From Physcomitrium patens (taxonomy: Eukaryota > Streptophyta > Bryopsida > Funariales > Funariaceae): a stretch of DNA of 64,000 bases. Positions within the stretch are counted from its first letter, which is position 1, and every line of letters starts with the position of its first letter. The notes beneath the pieces were generated by a model, which made no database searches, was not told the DNA's origin, and saw nothing but the letters and a program-made list of their open reading frames with translations. Below are positions 42,901 to 54,720 of the stretch, one piece after another. The stretch is from assembly GCF_000002425.4 (NCBI RefSeq), contig NC_037262.1, forward strand, positions 5,679,123 to 5,743,122. The letters are read 5' to 3'. Made by a program: the position numbers and the translations under genes.

Positions 42901-43279
42901 CGAATGATATTAACGTCCGGAAATTGCTCCGGAGATCTGTCCTACTCGCTCACAGCGAACTCCACGCCACTCCGCATCTCAGCCTGATTCAAGAATCCAA
43001 TGCCAATTATTCACACCGGCCACTCCCTAAACACTGAGTGCCCCAACTTCCTACATTCACATCTATAGCGTCGCCACTTCCTCAGATCCAACTCCTTCGT
43101 GCTGCTTCCTCGGATCGCAGAAATGCACCTATCCCTCACTCACGGCGCCGGGTGCACTCGGCCTCACACGCACATCAGCTTCGCCCCAACGGCGCGCACA
43201 CCTTCCGCACTCTCTTCCCAACTTTGCAACAGCTGATGCTGTTGCGCTGTCCAAGACTGCGAATCGTTCTCGCCTACTC

Positions 43280-46200
43280 TTAGCCCACCTTCACCCAGCT
43301 GGCATAGCTGGGCACGCCATTTGCAACCGCGAACAACATGTAGTACCCTGCGGGCGCAATGGTGGAGCTCGGCGGTGCCGTTGCATCCACCGTGTACTTG
43401 CCCGCACCTGCAGCCACTGGAGCCGTCACTCCCAACCACAGCAATCTCTGGCCCTGCACCGTCACGCACAACCTTGTCAGATTCAGCTAACCGCTCGAAA
43501 CCTCACAATCCGGACCCCCACCATCCCGACTCACCCCTTTCTTCACTCCCACTCTTAAGCAACTCCATGCGCAATGCCTCAACCCGCTCGCCACCAATTC
43601 CATCAAACTTGCATTCATGAACCCGCCCACACAAGCGCGCACCCACACACCCACGCTAACAGTCACAAAATGAGCAAAAGGCACGCCTCAGACTCGATGA
43701 CCACCTGTCCAGGCCCGCCATGTGGTCACATTGGGGGTTCACAATCGTGGAGCACCACTTACCATGGCGTACGAGTGCGTCACGAAAGGTGCACTGGCCA
43801 GCGTGAGGTCGATGTTGCCGCCGTTCAAGTCCCCGCCATAGGTCACGGTGGCCGTGAACGCATCGCCGTACCCGAGCGCTCCGCCCACGGCCAGCTCAGG
43901 CCTGTCGCCGCCCAAATAAGGAGGTGAGAACGCCTCGATCCTGAGCTCCGTGGGGAACTCGCCGTTGAAAGTGTAGAACTGATGGGTGTTGCTGCCAGCC
44001 ACCAGAATGCGCCCGTCCGCCAGCAGATTGGCGGTGGAGTGGTACATGCGGGGGATGCCCGACCCAGCCAGCGTCTGGAAGCGTCGCCCCGCGGCTGCTC
44101 CCGGGCTGTACAGCACCGGCGTATACACGGGGTCGCTGGCAAAGCCCCATCCCTGCGATCCCTTGCTGGCGCCGTTGATGATGATCACGCCACCCGTGGG
44201 GACCAGGATCATGTCACCCATGGTGCGCCGCTGGGGCATGGTTTCCGTCGCCCATCTTGGTGTCCCGGCCAGAGGGTTTATGCGTCCGCACGTGTTGAGG
44301 GCGTCATACTGTGCAGTTGGGTTGTTGTACGCTCCCTCCGCGGCTCCTCCGCACACCAGCACCTCCACGCCTTCGTAGTTGTCGGCGGCCGTGAGTGGCA
44401 GCATGACAGAGCTCCCGGCCGAAGGATAGTTGCGAGGCCCGCCGGCCAAGGTGGGGAGGTTTTTCACAACGGTGTTGGTTTGCCAGTTGAATAGGATGCT
44501 ATCCTTGTTGGCGAAGATGAAGAGGTCGTTGTTGGGGAGTAGGTGCACGAACGGGTACAGATTATCGTACTGGGCGCTGTTAGTCTGCACACATGCGAAA
44601 CACGAGAGGCAAGCATGCTCAGGATGTGTGCACTGGTTCTTCCCTTCGATGTAAAGAACTCCCGAAGACCTTGTAGCCCGAAGTGGACGACGTGGCTGTC
44701 AGTCGGTGGTTGTGGAGCAACCGGATTTGAATCCGGCACCGCGCACTGTCCATGGACCGAGCTGGAACCAGTGCGACTCCACATGGCAGGCGACTGATTG
44801 AACCGCGAAGGAATCCCTACAATACAGCATGAGACCAGAAGGAATCCTAAAATTGAAAACTGCAGTAGAAGGTGGGAAGGGCGTGGCTTATACATCTATG
44901 AGAAGCTGCAGCTCGGTTTGGCCCCGGCCGTTTGCGGGCACGTACTCCACGGTGAACGCGTTTCTGCCGCCGATTACTGCTTGGGTTCCGTCGGGGAGTT
45001 GCTGATTGGAGGCATACCACCTTCCGAGCTGCAAGTCGGTGGTGGTCTCTACCCAATCACATCCTCCATTGTCACCGCAGGGTGCAAAGGTACGAATCTG
45101 TTGCAATCAAGGGAGTCGGAGCCCGGTCATTCCATGCGACTAAGCAACTTAATTGGACGCAATGAACGTGTCAAGGACAAGGAGTGCTGCAAGTAGGAGC
45201 GACACATAAGAACCACTTGGCTGCAGAAGCAATAGTGAGAGGGGTGAGCAGACGAGGTGCTTCAGGCCATGATGAAGCAGGACCTCATGTGAAGAAAGGG
45301 TGGTGCATGCTCAGTACCTTGGAAATGCCATCAGAGTCTCCACCGGTTTGAATCATATTGCCATCACCGTCAAAAGCCCCGGAGGAGCACCAAGTGTCGG
45401 TGAAGATGAAGAGAGGGCGAATGGCGTTGGAGCCGGGGGAGTAGATGGCGGAGTGAGCGGTGCAGTCATGGGTATTGGCCTGTCACAGTAGAGTCACATC
45501 AGATGTTAATCGCTAAGTTTGTAAGGTTATTGATGGCTATGCAACAGGATCTATCTGTATTGTGCTTCATTAGTTTTAGACATCTACAATAGTAGCTGCT
45601 CAGTTGCCACAAGGTCTGTAAACACATGAACTCTCTGAAGCGACTGCGATTCCGTTGGAGCTAGCTATGAATAACCGTCTCTTAATTACTGTTTGCTGAA
45701 ACTTTCGGTTCAATCCTGTACACTATCCCTAACCTAAGAGATGAATGTGCGGAGTGGTGTCACACTTCACTCATTCAATTGATCGGACCACAAAAGAATA
45801 GATGTGTGACCTCACCGATCTACTCCTGATTAGAGGTGAAGCTTATAGATCTACGCGATTCAAACCGCTCTTTTCACTCCGAGGACTGGGGATGGCTTTG
45901 TTCACCGACTTTACACTTGGCGATATTTCGACCACTCCCTTGCGAGGTGAGACTGTTGTATATCTTCTTTACTAGCAACTGTTATCCCTATCATGACGTG
46001 TTCATGAACATTGTGTGATATATGAAAATCAAAATGTACTCACCCGATCTGCTGGATTATCGCGGCACACTCCAGCAGGCAAGGGCAGCTGGCTATCGCC
46101 GATGTTGGTCCGGTCAAGAAGAATGACGTTTCCGTAGTGAGTCACCGCAGCGTGCATGGTCGAAATTCCGGCGTTGTCGACCACTGTCTCCCATGAGCCT

Positions 46201-46295
46201 TGAGCATCCACTTCAGCCACTAGCACTCCACTCCACAACAGCACAGCTGCGAAGACGTACAGAACAGCGCTACCCTTCTTTCGCGTATGATCCAT
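43280..46295 (-). CDS. GLOX: Glyoxal oxidase (galactose-oxidase-like copper radical oxidase), 5 exons
   Basis: Exons on the minus strand: 46295-46044, 45479-45318, 45097-44894, 44584-43763, 43453-43280. All introns are GT-AG and all in phase 0; the sum is 1614 bp, 537 residues. Introns are 564, 220, 309 and 309 bp. Residues 1-31 form a signal peptide (VLYVFAAVLLWSGVLVAEVDA), so the enzyme is secreted or in the cell wall. Family knowledge: oxidises aldehydes such as glyoxal and releases hydrogen peroxide, using copper and a Tyr-Cys radical. Visible: Cys115 (DTWCSSG) and Tyr166 (GRWYASNQ) for the thioether pair, Tyr387-His388 (RMYHSTANLL) and His476 (THSYAM) for copper. N-terminal kelch-like GLOX domain about 35-300, C-terminal DUF1929 fold about 425-537. 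Length is normal. All key residues are intact and the gene has no stops, in contrast to its surroundings. The substrate cannot be told. Confidence 0.95.
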
Positions 46296-46654
46296 GGCGA
46301 AACAAGATCAACTCTCAATAGTATCCAAAAACAGCCTTGAGTCCTATAATTGGAAAGCACACAAATGAGTGAGTTCGACAACGAATTCTCCACGGGTATC
46401 GAGCTCAGCGGTACGGGTGGAGCTCATACACAGCTTAACCAATTTACAATAGTGGATAGTTGGACAGCTGTGATATCAATTCTCCTGTCTGGAATTGGGG
46501 TTCCCAACTAGAAGGCATGCACAGCGAGTCGAAGTGCACCTAACTCCCCGGGGACTGCTTCAGTATACAAGACCGTTTGGGGTAAGACGGGTTGCAACTT
46601 AGACGGAGCTGCCGAAGGGATGGTCTGGCTTGCAAACTACTGGGTGCAATGGAG

Positions 46655-46664
46655 CATATATACT
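46655..46664 (-). promoter_or_regulatory. Possible GLOX TATA box
   Basis: The minus strand reads GAGTATATATGCTCC about 360 bp upstream of the GLOX ATG, a TATATA core in otherwise mixed sequence. It would give a 5' leader of about 330 nt if no leader intron exists. No other TATA-like word lies closer. Position only; no expression evidence. Confidence 0.35.
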
Positions 46665-47790
46665 CTCGCATCTGGAGTAGTTGGAAGATGAGTGCTTATG
46701 ATACAACAGAAGCGTTGTTCGTCAAAGCACCCGGTCTTTCGCAGGGCAAAGACCAGTTGAAATTGCATTGATTTGTTTCTACGCCTCGAGGGAGGCTGCG
46801 GTGGGCCCACGCGGCCCTGGCCCTCGGGATCCCCCAGTCGATCAACTGTCTCTTTGTTAGGAAAACCGGTTGGCCACGCCTAGATTTGACTGTTGTGCGG
46901 GAGCCGGACGAAAAAGGCAAACAACTTCATCTTCCTTTCAGAGAATCTGTGATCATGTGTGATCGCACTAGTACCGATTTAGTAACCCAACGCAGCTGCA
47001 TAATGCAAACAAGAAACCGTACTAAAATATGAATCGTGAAATGCATGTGTCAGTCAAAACATGCTGCCCTTGAGATTGGAGTATTAAAATGAACAATAAG
47101 ACCCCCTCAAAAATTCCTCTAGCAAACACTCGCTTTGAAGACTACACGACCATGTTTGAATTCAATAACACATTCAGAACCCAGATGAATAATATCACAT
47201 CTACTATTGATCTACCAAACAGCTCCCAAAATCATAAATAAGATTACTAGATAACAACTTGAGCCTCTGTGGCAAACATCCTCAACAATTCTGGCATTGT
47301 TTTCATTTGTGGGACCATTCCTAGTACTTGCCAGCCAAGTTCTGAATTTGCTTAGTTCCTTGACCCTGCAAGTTGTTCTTCCTAAATGGTGCACATGTAT
47401 GGATTCAGTTTTCAATACAACTCTGAAGTGTCCTGATCAGTGGCCATTTTTCTCTACAGTTAAAGTGGTTTTTTCAACTCATTGAGGAGGTTAGTTTCTT
47501 CTTCCTTCATGAGGGTTCTGCAAAGTCAATTAAGTTGAAATGGGGCCCCCTAGTTTTACTTGCAAACACACACACAGAGAAATTGAAAGAGAGAAAATGA
47601 GTGAAGATGAGAGATGGCACGAGATAATTTTCTCTTCAAGCATTGTTTTTGTCACTGAGTCCTGAAGAAATAGGCAACATCATGGAATCACTTTGCCAAT
47701 CATGCATGAATTGGTCTCAAAGCTGTGACAAGTGATGTCAGCTGGTCCATGTGAAAAAGCAAAGGGTGTTCCTACTCACAACCACTAGCC
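46665..47790. other. Intergenic, upstream of GLOX
   Basis: No gene recognised. 46700-46920 is GC-richer (an overlapping ORF on minus, 46696-46920, without known motif). 47200-47790 is ordinary AT-rich sequence. Confidence 0.3.
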
Positions 47791-47811
47791 ATGGAAAAGC
47801 AACACAATGCA

Positions 47812-47848
<37 letters not shown>
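47812..47848 (+). repeat. (TA)n(CA)n microsatellite
   Basis: TA repeat followed directly by ACACAC units. A CAT/ATC trinucleotide run follows at about 47932-47956. Confidence 0.9.
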
Positions 47849-47849
<1 letters not shown>

Positions 47850-48426
47850 TCATTTTGAAAGTTCTCTTAGAATGGTGACCCAAAGGCTTGCCTGCAAGGC
47901 TTGTTTTCTTCAACAAAATTTATTTTATAATCACCATCATCATCATCATCATCATGACAATATTTTATTTCAACAATATCTTAAAAATGATAAGATAACA
48001 ATATTTTGTATTACAGCCACTCATGTCCAAAACAGTCCCCATGAACTTACAGACAATTCTGAATTATTGAGGATAGTGAAAAACTTTACAGAAGAGGAAT
48101 CTATCCTCTAAATGCTCTAGAAACTTTCTTTGTTGGGTACCTCCCACAAGTATTGTGATGCTTGGAAAAGGCTTAACTGGATGTGAAATGTTGTATAAAA
48201 TGGAACCCAAACAGGCTTATTGATTGCCTTACATCTTCTTCTAGGTTTCAATAGGTAATTTTGTTTTCATGTTAACACACATTCCAGAGATATAAAACAA
48301 TTGACTCCATCCTCACAAAGCTGTGAAGACCTCAATTTTTACATTTGCAGTTGAGCAACATCAAAATATGGAGTCCATTTGAACCAAAGTCCCTTGTTTC
48401 ACTCTATTTCAAAAAGGCCAATGCTT

Positions 48427-48521
48427 CTTCTTCTTCTTCTTCCTTCATTTTTTGTTTGTTTGTTTGTTTGTTTGTTTGTTTGTTGTTGTTGTGTTTTTTT
48501 TTTTTTTTTTTTTTTTTTTTT
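48427..48521 (+). repeat. Compound simple repeat (TTC)n, (TTTG)n, (TTG)n, poly-T
   Basis: Runs of CTT/TTC (48427-48442), TTTG (about 48453-48483), TTG and about 29 T in a row within 95 bp. The apparent ORFs across it are low-complexity translation only. Confidence 0.9.
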
Positions 48522-49909
48522 CCCTCTCTTTCATTGCTTCAATTGAGCATGAAACAAGCAAGATTTACTTGCTTTTGAAGTTTTTCTATGCCTTAGAATC
48601 TACATGGATAATATACTCACAAGTAGGCCATTCCTTGCCTTTTTGCCTTGTAACGCAACAATAGTCTTGGTCACAGTTACTCACATGAAGAACTTCTACA
48701 CTGAAACTGAAGTACTGTTGCAGGACAATCATACAGCTAAGTGAGTGAATAAATTAATAAATAAATAAATAAATAAATCCCATATGTACATACTGATGCA
48801 GCTAAGTCACTATGTGACAAGGCACCAACAAGGCAGGTGGAGAGGCATGGTGACACTCCCCAGAAAAAGTCCCTTGGTCAACACTGTTTTGAAGTTTCAT
48901 GGAGAAAAATGGCTTTTTGTTTGCACATGTGTTGCCCACCTCATGCAAATTATTTGTTCATCCTTTTTCCAAATGCTTCAAAAGCATTTTGCTGACCAGT
49001 TTATATGGGTGCCTGCAAATGCAAGCAAAAAACTATAATATTATTATTCCAATCATTGTTGGAATTAATATTGGTGTCTTATTGCTGATTCCAGGTTTCA
49101 GGGTTGGACCCTGTAAAATAGTCAACAGATATGGTGGGAGACTTTCTTCACACACCCTTGTGGTCAACTTTGCTGGGCCATATTATTTGCCTTTTTTTAT
49201 TTTTTATTTTTCATGTTTCGTTTTTCTTTTTGCCCTCTTATCATAGTGCCAGCAAATCACGTCCAACTCACTCAAAAACTAGAGGGGGGCATTACAGAAT
49301 AGAAATAATGAGGCACATTATTATATTATACAGCATTGTTTGTAAGGAAACATTCTTTATCTCTACAGAAGAGATAACATGCAGCAGTAAAGTTACCTAT
49401 TTTCCCTTCTTCTGCCTTATTTTTGTAAAATGTTAAGAATAGTAGCTTAAGAGGTTTCTGAGGACCAATGGAAGTCAACTAATGTGTTTTTCTGCAAGAT
49501 GGGGGGACTTATCTCTTGAAAGAAGTCAACACCACCTAAATCATGAAAACGGGGTTGGTTTGCTAGATTTTGATTCATTCATGTGAACATGATGATTTCT
49601 TATCAATTACAGTCAACCATGTGAATTGAAATGCAATTGGTATAAAGGAGAGGCATCTAATTCCAATTATTGTGTTTTGTTCTTTTCTACTCCTACAAAT
49701 GCATACAAAAGAAAGTTTTGGTCATAAGGATTGTTGAGAAACACAAATTTGTACCTTATCTGGAATGTTGTATAAGGGTTTTCCTGTGGAGGAAAATAAT
49801 TTAGTAGCAGATCAAATAGAAGGTGAAATCTACATGTGTCTAAATAATAATTGTAACTTGTAAATATTTTTTATTTACTTACATGGATATTAAATTTAAT
49901 GTTGGAAAT

Positions 49910-49910
<1 letters not shown>
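48522..49910. other. Low-copy intergenic DNA
   Basis: No gene recognised. An AAAT tetranucleotide run lies at about 48757-48777. Several 60-115 codon ORFs (e.g. 48899-49246 +, 49131-49436 +) overlap in different frames and have only hydrophobic low-complexity content. Confidence 0.3.

Positions 49911-49912
<2 letters not shown>

Positions 49913-49974
<62 letters not shown>
49913..49974 (+). repeat. (TA)n followed by poly-A
   Basis: TA run at 49913-49942 followed by about 30 A. This could mark the tail of an old retroposed insertion, but no body was recognised upstream. Confidence 0.8.
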
Positions 49975-49976
<2 letters not shown>

Positions 49977-51654
49977 TTGATGCTACTAATATGAAGGAAA
50001 TGGCTTAAAAAATTGCTTTGAATCAATCACAAACACTGGGAAATGTTTACTGGAAGCTTTTAAACTGGGAAATATTTACATGAAGCTTTAAAGCTAAAAC
50101 CTAGAGTTAAAATTATCTGCACACCTTATTTTCAACAAGGAGTTTGGTAATCTTATAATTTTACAAATTTACTCTAAATTTTAAGATCTAAAAAAAGAAA
50201 CATGCATGTGTGTGTAGATTTTAAGATATCTTTATCCTTGTGGAATATTTTATAACAATTCAAAATCCATTTTAAACCTACAGTAGATTTTATCCTATCC
50301 ATTTTTAGGCATGGTCTTATATCCTTTATGTTAAATAATACTAAATTAAAACTAATTCAAACAAAAAGTTCAATCATGAAAATTTTGTATTATTCATCAA
50401 AACTTTTAAAAGATCAAAATATTAATGAATGTTGTTTATATATAGTAATTTTCTAGTATTATAAAATACTTTAAGTATAAATAATAGGATTTCACTCACT
50501 TTTACACAAAATATGATTTTGAATTTGAAATCATGTGCCAATGCAATGAATCTTAGAAATCAATGATTCTTCTGTAAAGTTTTTAATTTTTAACCAAATA
50601 AAAGTCATCCTATTCAAAAATATACTAAAGAAGTAAAAAAATACCAAAATATGCCATGATTTAGAATTTGAAAATAATTATTGACTTGTATAGTCTATGA
50701 TGATAACAATATTAAAGGGCTTTAAAACATATTATATACAAAATAAACTGTATTACAATCAATATGAAAATTCGTTTAAATATGTATACAGAAGTGTCAT
50801 TCTATTTTGATATTTAGAAATTTCCCTTTCTTGAAACTTACTATTGTAACTGGTATGGCTTTGGGCTTGTGAAAATAATGTTGCCATGTCTTCAAACTAT
50901 TTTCTGTGGCAAAGTTATCATTTTTTTTAAATTCTAAGATTTAGATTTACTTGACTAGTCATCATAAAAAGGTGATTTTGAAATCCTTATCAAATTTTAA
51001 AAACCTAAACGATATTTAAAAGCGTAATGTGAATCTTGTGTGTGTAATAATACTTTCTGTAAAACTCAATGTTATTCACGAGTGATCAATATTACAAATC
51101 ATGAAATTTATTTATTTACTTATTTGACATTTATTGATGCATATATAAATACGGAAACATTACGTATGTTTGTATGATATGCTTTCTCTTTCTAAGTACA
51201 CTTTAAGTGAAATTAATAGGTATACAAAAGAAAATCCAAAAATAATAGAAATATATCCTTTTCTGTTTTCAAATTTGTAGAATGTATTTCATTGTAACAC
51301 AAGTACAATTTTCCAAAAAAAAAATTACAGTACTAAATAAATTTCTAAATATAGCACGTACAGTTGTAGGAATTTAGGGAGGAGCCATAGACTGTGTTAT
51401 TATACAACCACCCACAAATTCACCACATGTATATTTTTTTATTTATGAAAATTAAGTTTTAAATTATAGTTTTTAAATCTGAAATTCCAAATGTCATATT
51501 TCAAGTCATATGTACAAGCCTATTTTGAGTTAAACAAAATTGTTGATTTGTTTTAAAATCAAGACTGTTTATATCAAAAAAGACAGGAAAAAGAAAAACA
51601 TCATTGGGATTTTATCCCATGGATGTTAAACGAAGTTTTGTGTGTGTGTGTATC

Positions 51655-51685
<31 letters not shown>

Positions 51686-54090
51686 GATTTATAAATATAT
51701 GTTGATGTTCCTGCAATGGATTCTATGGGTGTGATATTCACATTGATGTTATGAAATTTAACAATAACGTGTATTTTTAGACAAAGTAATAATATTGTAT
51801 CTAAAAGTACAGTCATCAATAGACTCTTCTTGTAAATAAAGATATAAATATACTTCAAGTATTTGACTATTGCTTGAAACCCATTAGCAATTTATCTGCT
51901 TAAACTATTAAATTTCTTATTTATCACAAGAAAATAAACATTTGTAATATCCATCAAAGCTCTTTTCAGAATTTATTTTTATGTTTTAATATTTACATGC
52001 TTTTAATCATTGATATGTATTGTGCTACTCACCTCATTCCAACAACATATCATGTAAGGAATTTCTTATATGTGTGTGTATTTATATAAAATCGATAGCC
52101 AATCCATTGTTGACCATCCCCCAATTTCAACCTATAGGGTGAGATATTTTTGCTAGGCTAGCAACATATTGTAGACCAATCTGACATTTTGTGGTTGGAA
52201 ACAAGTTGGGGGTCTAGTGGAAATGGTGTTAAATTTTGAGAAAAATAAACAATTTAATGCACTTGAAATCGGTATGCATGAATTGTCAAAAATCAATTTT
52301 TGCATTAGTGGAGTTGTACATATATGGTGGTTAATTATGTGTTGGCAAATTAAGAATTTGTTGGATATGTGAGTGGGATCAAAAGATGGAGGATATGTGA
52401 GATATTGTTTAGAGATGAGTGAAAACAAGGGATTATGGTAGAAAAAATCCAACTCAAACATGATAGATTACTTACAACTTGATGTTTGAATTTTTGTGGC
52501 CTCATCTACACATTTACATCTATAGATAGCACAAAATTAGGCGAAGTTTGATAGTATTAATAAGTGCCACATCATGGTCTTGTAAAAGTTGAATTTTTGG
52601 TTTTATAATCCACCACCAGTTGGAATAAAGTAGGCCTATATGTCCAAAATAGATGAAAGAGAATTTCAGCTAAAACATTTGTATAAATTTTGTTTTTGAG
52701 CCAAATTGTGTAAAAACACTTGGAATCCTCTTGATTTCTATTTCCCTATGTGGAGATATTTTCTATTTTTACACATATTGGATATATATTGAAATACTTA
52801 AGTTATTGGAAATAGTCTTTTACCATATATATATATATATATATATATCCTCATTCAAAAAGGACAATTCAATTAAAGGTTTCCATTATTATTTGCAACT
52901 TTTTGTAGGTAAAGTAAAGCTAAAGTGAGAATAATATAATATTTTTTCTTTTCTTTACTTTTTTTTTTTCAAGCTTTTGTGGAAGTAAAGTGCCACCAAA
53001 TAAATAGATTACTCGTGGTGAGAACAAATTTGTGTGCTTTACTACTTACAAGGAAACAAGTTCCTTACCTCCAGAAACATATTGAACTTTGTGGACTCTT
53101 TGTGATTGGCAGCTGGCATAATAGCTTCTACAATCTAACAGACAATAGAACAATGTTTACAGTTCTTACAAGCACTGAGAACAGTAAGATTTGAAAACTT
53201 AAAATCAATTGTAATTGTAAGATCAAATAACATTGACAAGAATACTGTAAAGGAAACAGTTGTTTTACACATGCATCAGATTGTATGAATGGTTCAAATG
53301 GAGTTACTGATGGGTTATTTTACAACATATAATTAAGACATTGATAATTGAATAGGTGTGGTAGTTCACAATATTATGTGGTCCACAATGATTAGTTCCC
53401 ACATGCTGATTAAGATTAAATTTCAAAGATTCATACCCTCAAACTGTAGAATTATCCTACATTAATTTAGATGATACATACTCAACATTAGTAAATGAAA
53501 AATGATCTAAGGGGCTCTAGTTACAGGGTCAAAATAAATAAATATGTAAAGTTTGTAAGAAATAAAGTAAGCACATGAGTTAAAAGATTATTCATCACAT
53601 TTTTTTTGTTGTGTTTATTTGCTTATTTTTCATTGAAATAATAAAAGAAAAATAAAATACAAGTATATAAATTCTAACTGAAAGATTCGTTTATATCAAA
53701 ATAAGTTGAAAATATTCACCATATTTTGTGCATTTCTTATAGATTGAATTGTGATTAAGAAAAGTCGATGTCTAATCAAATGTAGGCACTGACTTTTCAG
53801 CAAACATTAATAATAAAAATAAAATTCATTCAGAGTAGTATCTGAATTCATTTTTAAAAATCGTCATTTTTTTTTTAATATCATTGATAAACTGAAAATT
53901 GGAAAATTTCCCAAGAAATTATCCATTTTATTTTCTGAACTACAACATCACATTATGACACAAATTTATCCTGTGACAACACTAAAAGCTTGATATTTAT
54001 AACATCCACAAGTTCCATTTGTCAATTCAAAATTCAAGCTTTTCTTGTAAAAAAAATTAAAAATGGTGAACATGATTTTTAAATTCATTG
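49975..54090. other. AT-rich intergenic DNA
   Basis: No genes or transposon motifs seen on either strand. Microsatellites: TG and TA runs at about 51639-51682 and a TA run at about 52826-52849. ORFs are short and have ordinary AT-rich composition. Confidence 0.3.
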
Positions 54091-54720
54091 CATAAATTCA
54101 GAGCTGAAGCTCTACAAATGCCAAAAAAATGTATACATATTTGCCTTGCAATTTGGATTGAGAAGTAAACAAATTGTGTTTGGTACACTGTAAAGTATTT
54201 ATCAATTGCGAGGCATGCAAATGCTCAAGTACATGGAAGAAAGCATGGCCTTGGTGACTTAACTTGGATGCAAGGATGCCCCAAAGAGAGACAAAAAAAC
54301 ACCCCCTCACTGTCTGTATTGTTGAGCTGCAAGGCATGTGCCTGTGTTGACAGACACTTGTGATCATACCCAGCGCCTGAAATTATTGCAAGCTGGTGGA
54401 TGAGCCCATGGGGCCTGCCCTCACTTCCTTCCACAGCCCACAACTGCAAATTGTGAAATTACCTCGGCAGAGCCCTGGGTCCTTTGGTAGTACTCGTGGA
54501 CGATGCACACTGGATCAGTGTCTTTGTGCATTCAGAGTGTTTCAATCATTTGAACCTGCTTCCATGTCTGGCCCATGCCTACCCTGCATTGGAAACAATC
54601 AGCTTTGCAACAGCCTGGTTCTGGACCAGTTTTTTTTTTTTTGTTTTTATTTTTAGCACACACTCCTCATTTTTGGCTGGAAAACTTTTGGGCATGTGGA
54701 ATTCACAACCTTGAGACACC
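54091..54720. other. GC-richer patch, no gene recognised
   Basis: About 54200-54620 is noticeably richer in G and C than its surroundings and has ORFs on both strands (54225-54449 -, 54396-54656 +), none with a motif I know. It could be an exon of an unrecognised gene or a non-coding RNA. A poly-T run of about 12 is at 54631. Confidence 0.25.

Noticed and set aside
43739-44590. Several long plus-strand ORFs opposite GLOX (e.g. 43982-44494, 43986-44378)
   Set aside because: They are antisense or frame shadows of the GC-rich GLOX exon 4, whose own frame carries the family motifs and clean splice sites.
47791-48664. ORFs of 70-106 codons (47791-48111, 48345-48578, 48452-48664)
   Set aside because: They translate microsatellites (TA/CA, CAT, TTTG, poly-T) and show no protein features.
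54396-54656. 86-codon plus-strand ORF as a gene
   Set aside because: No motif, no splice or family support, and it ends in a poly-T-encoded Phe run.
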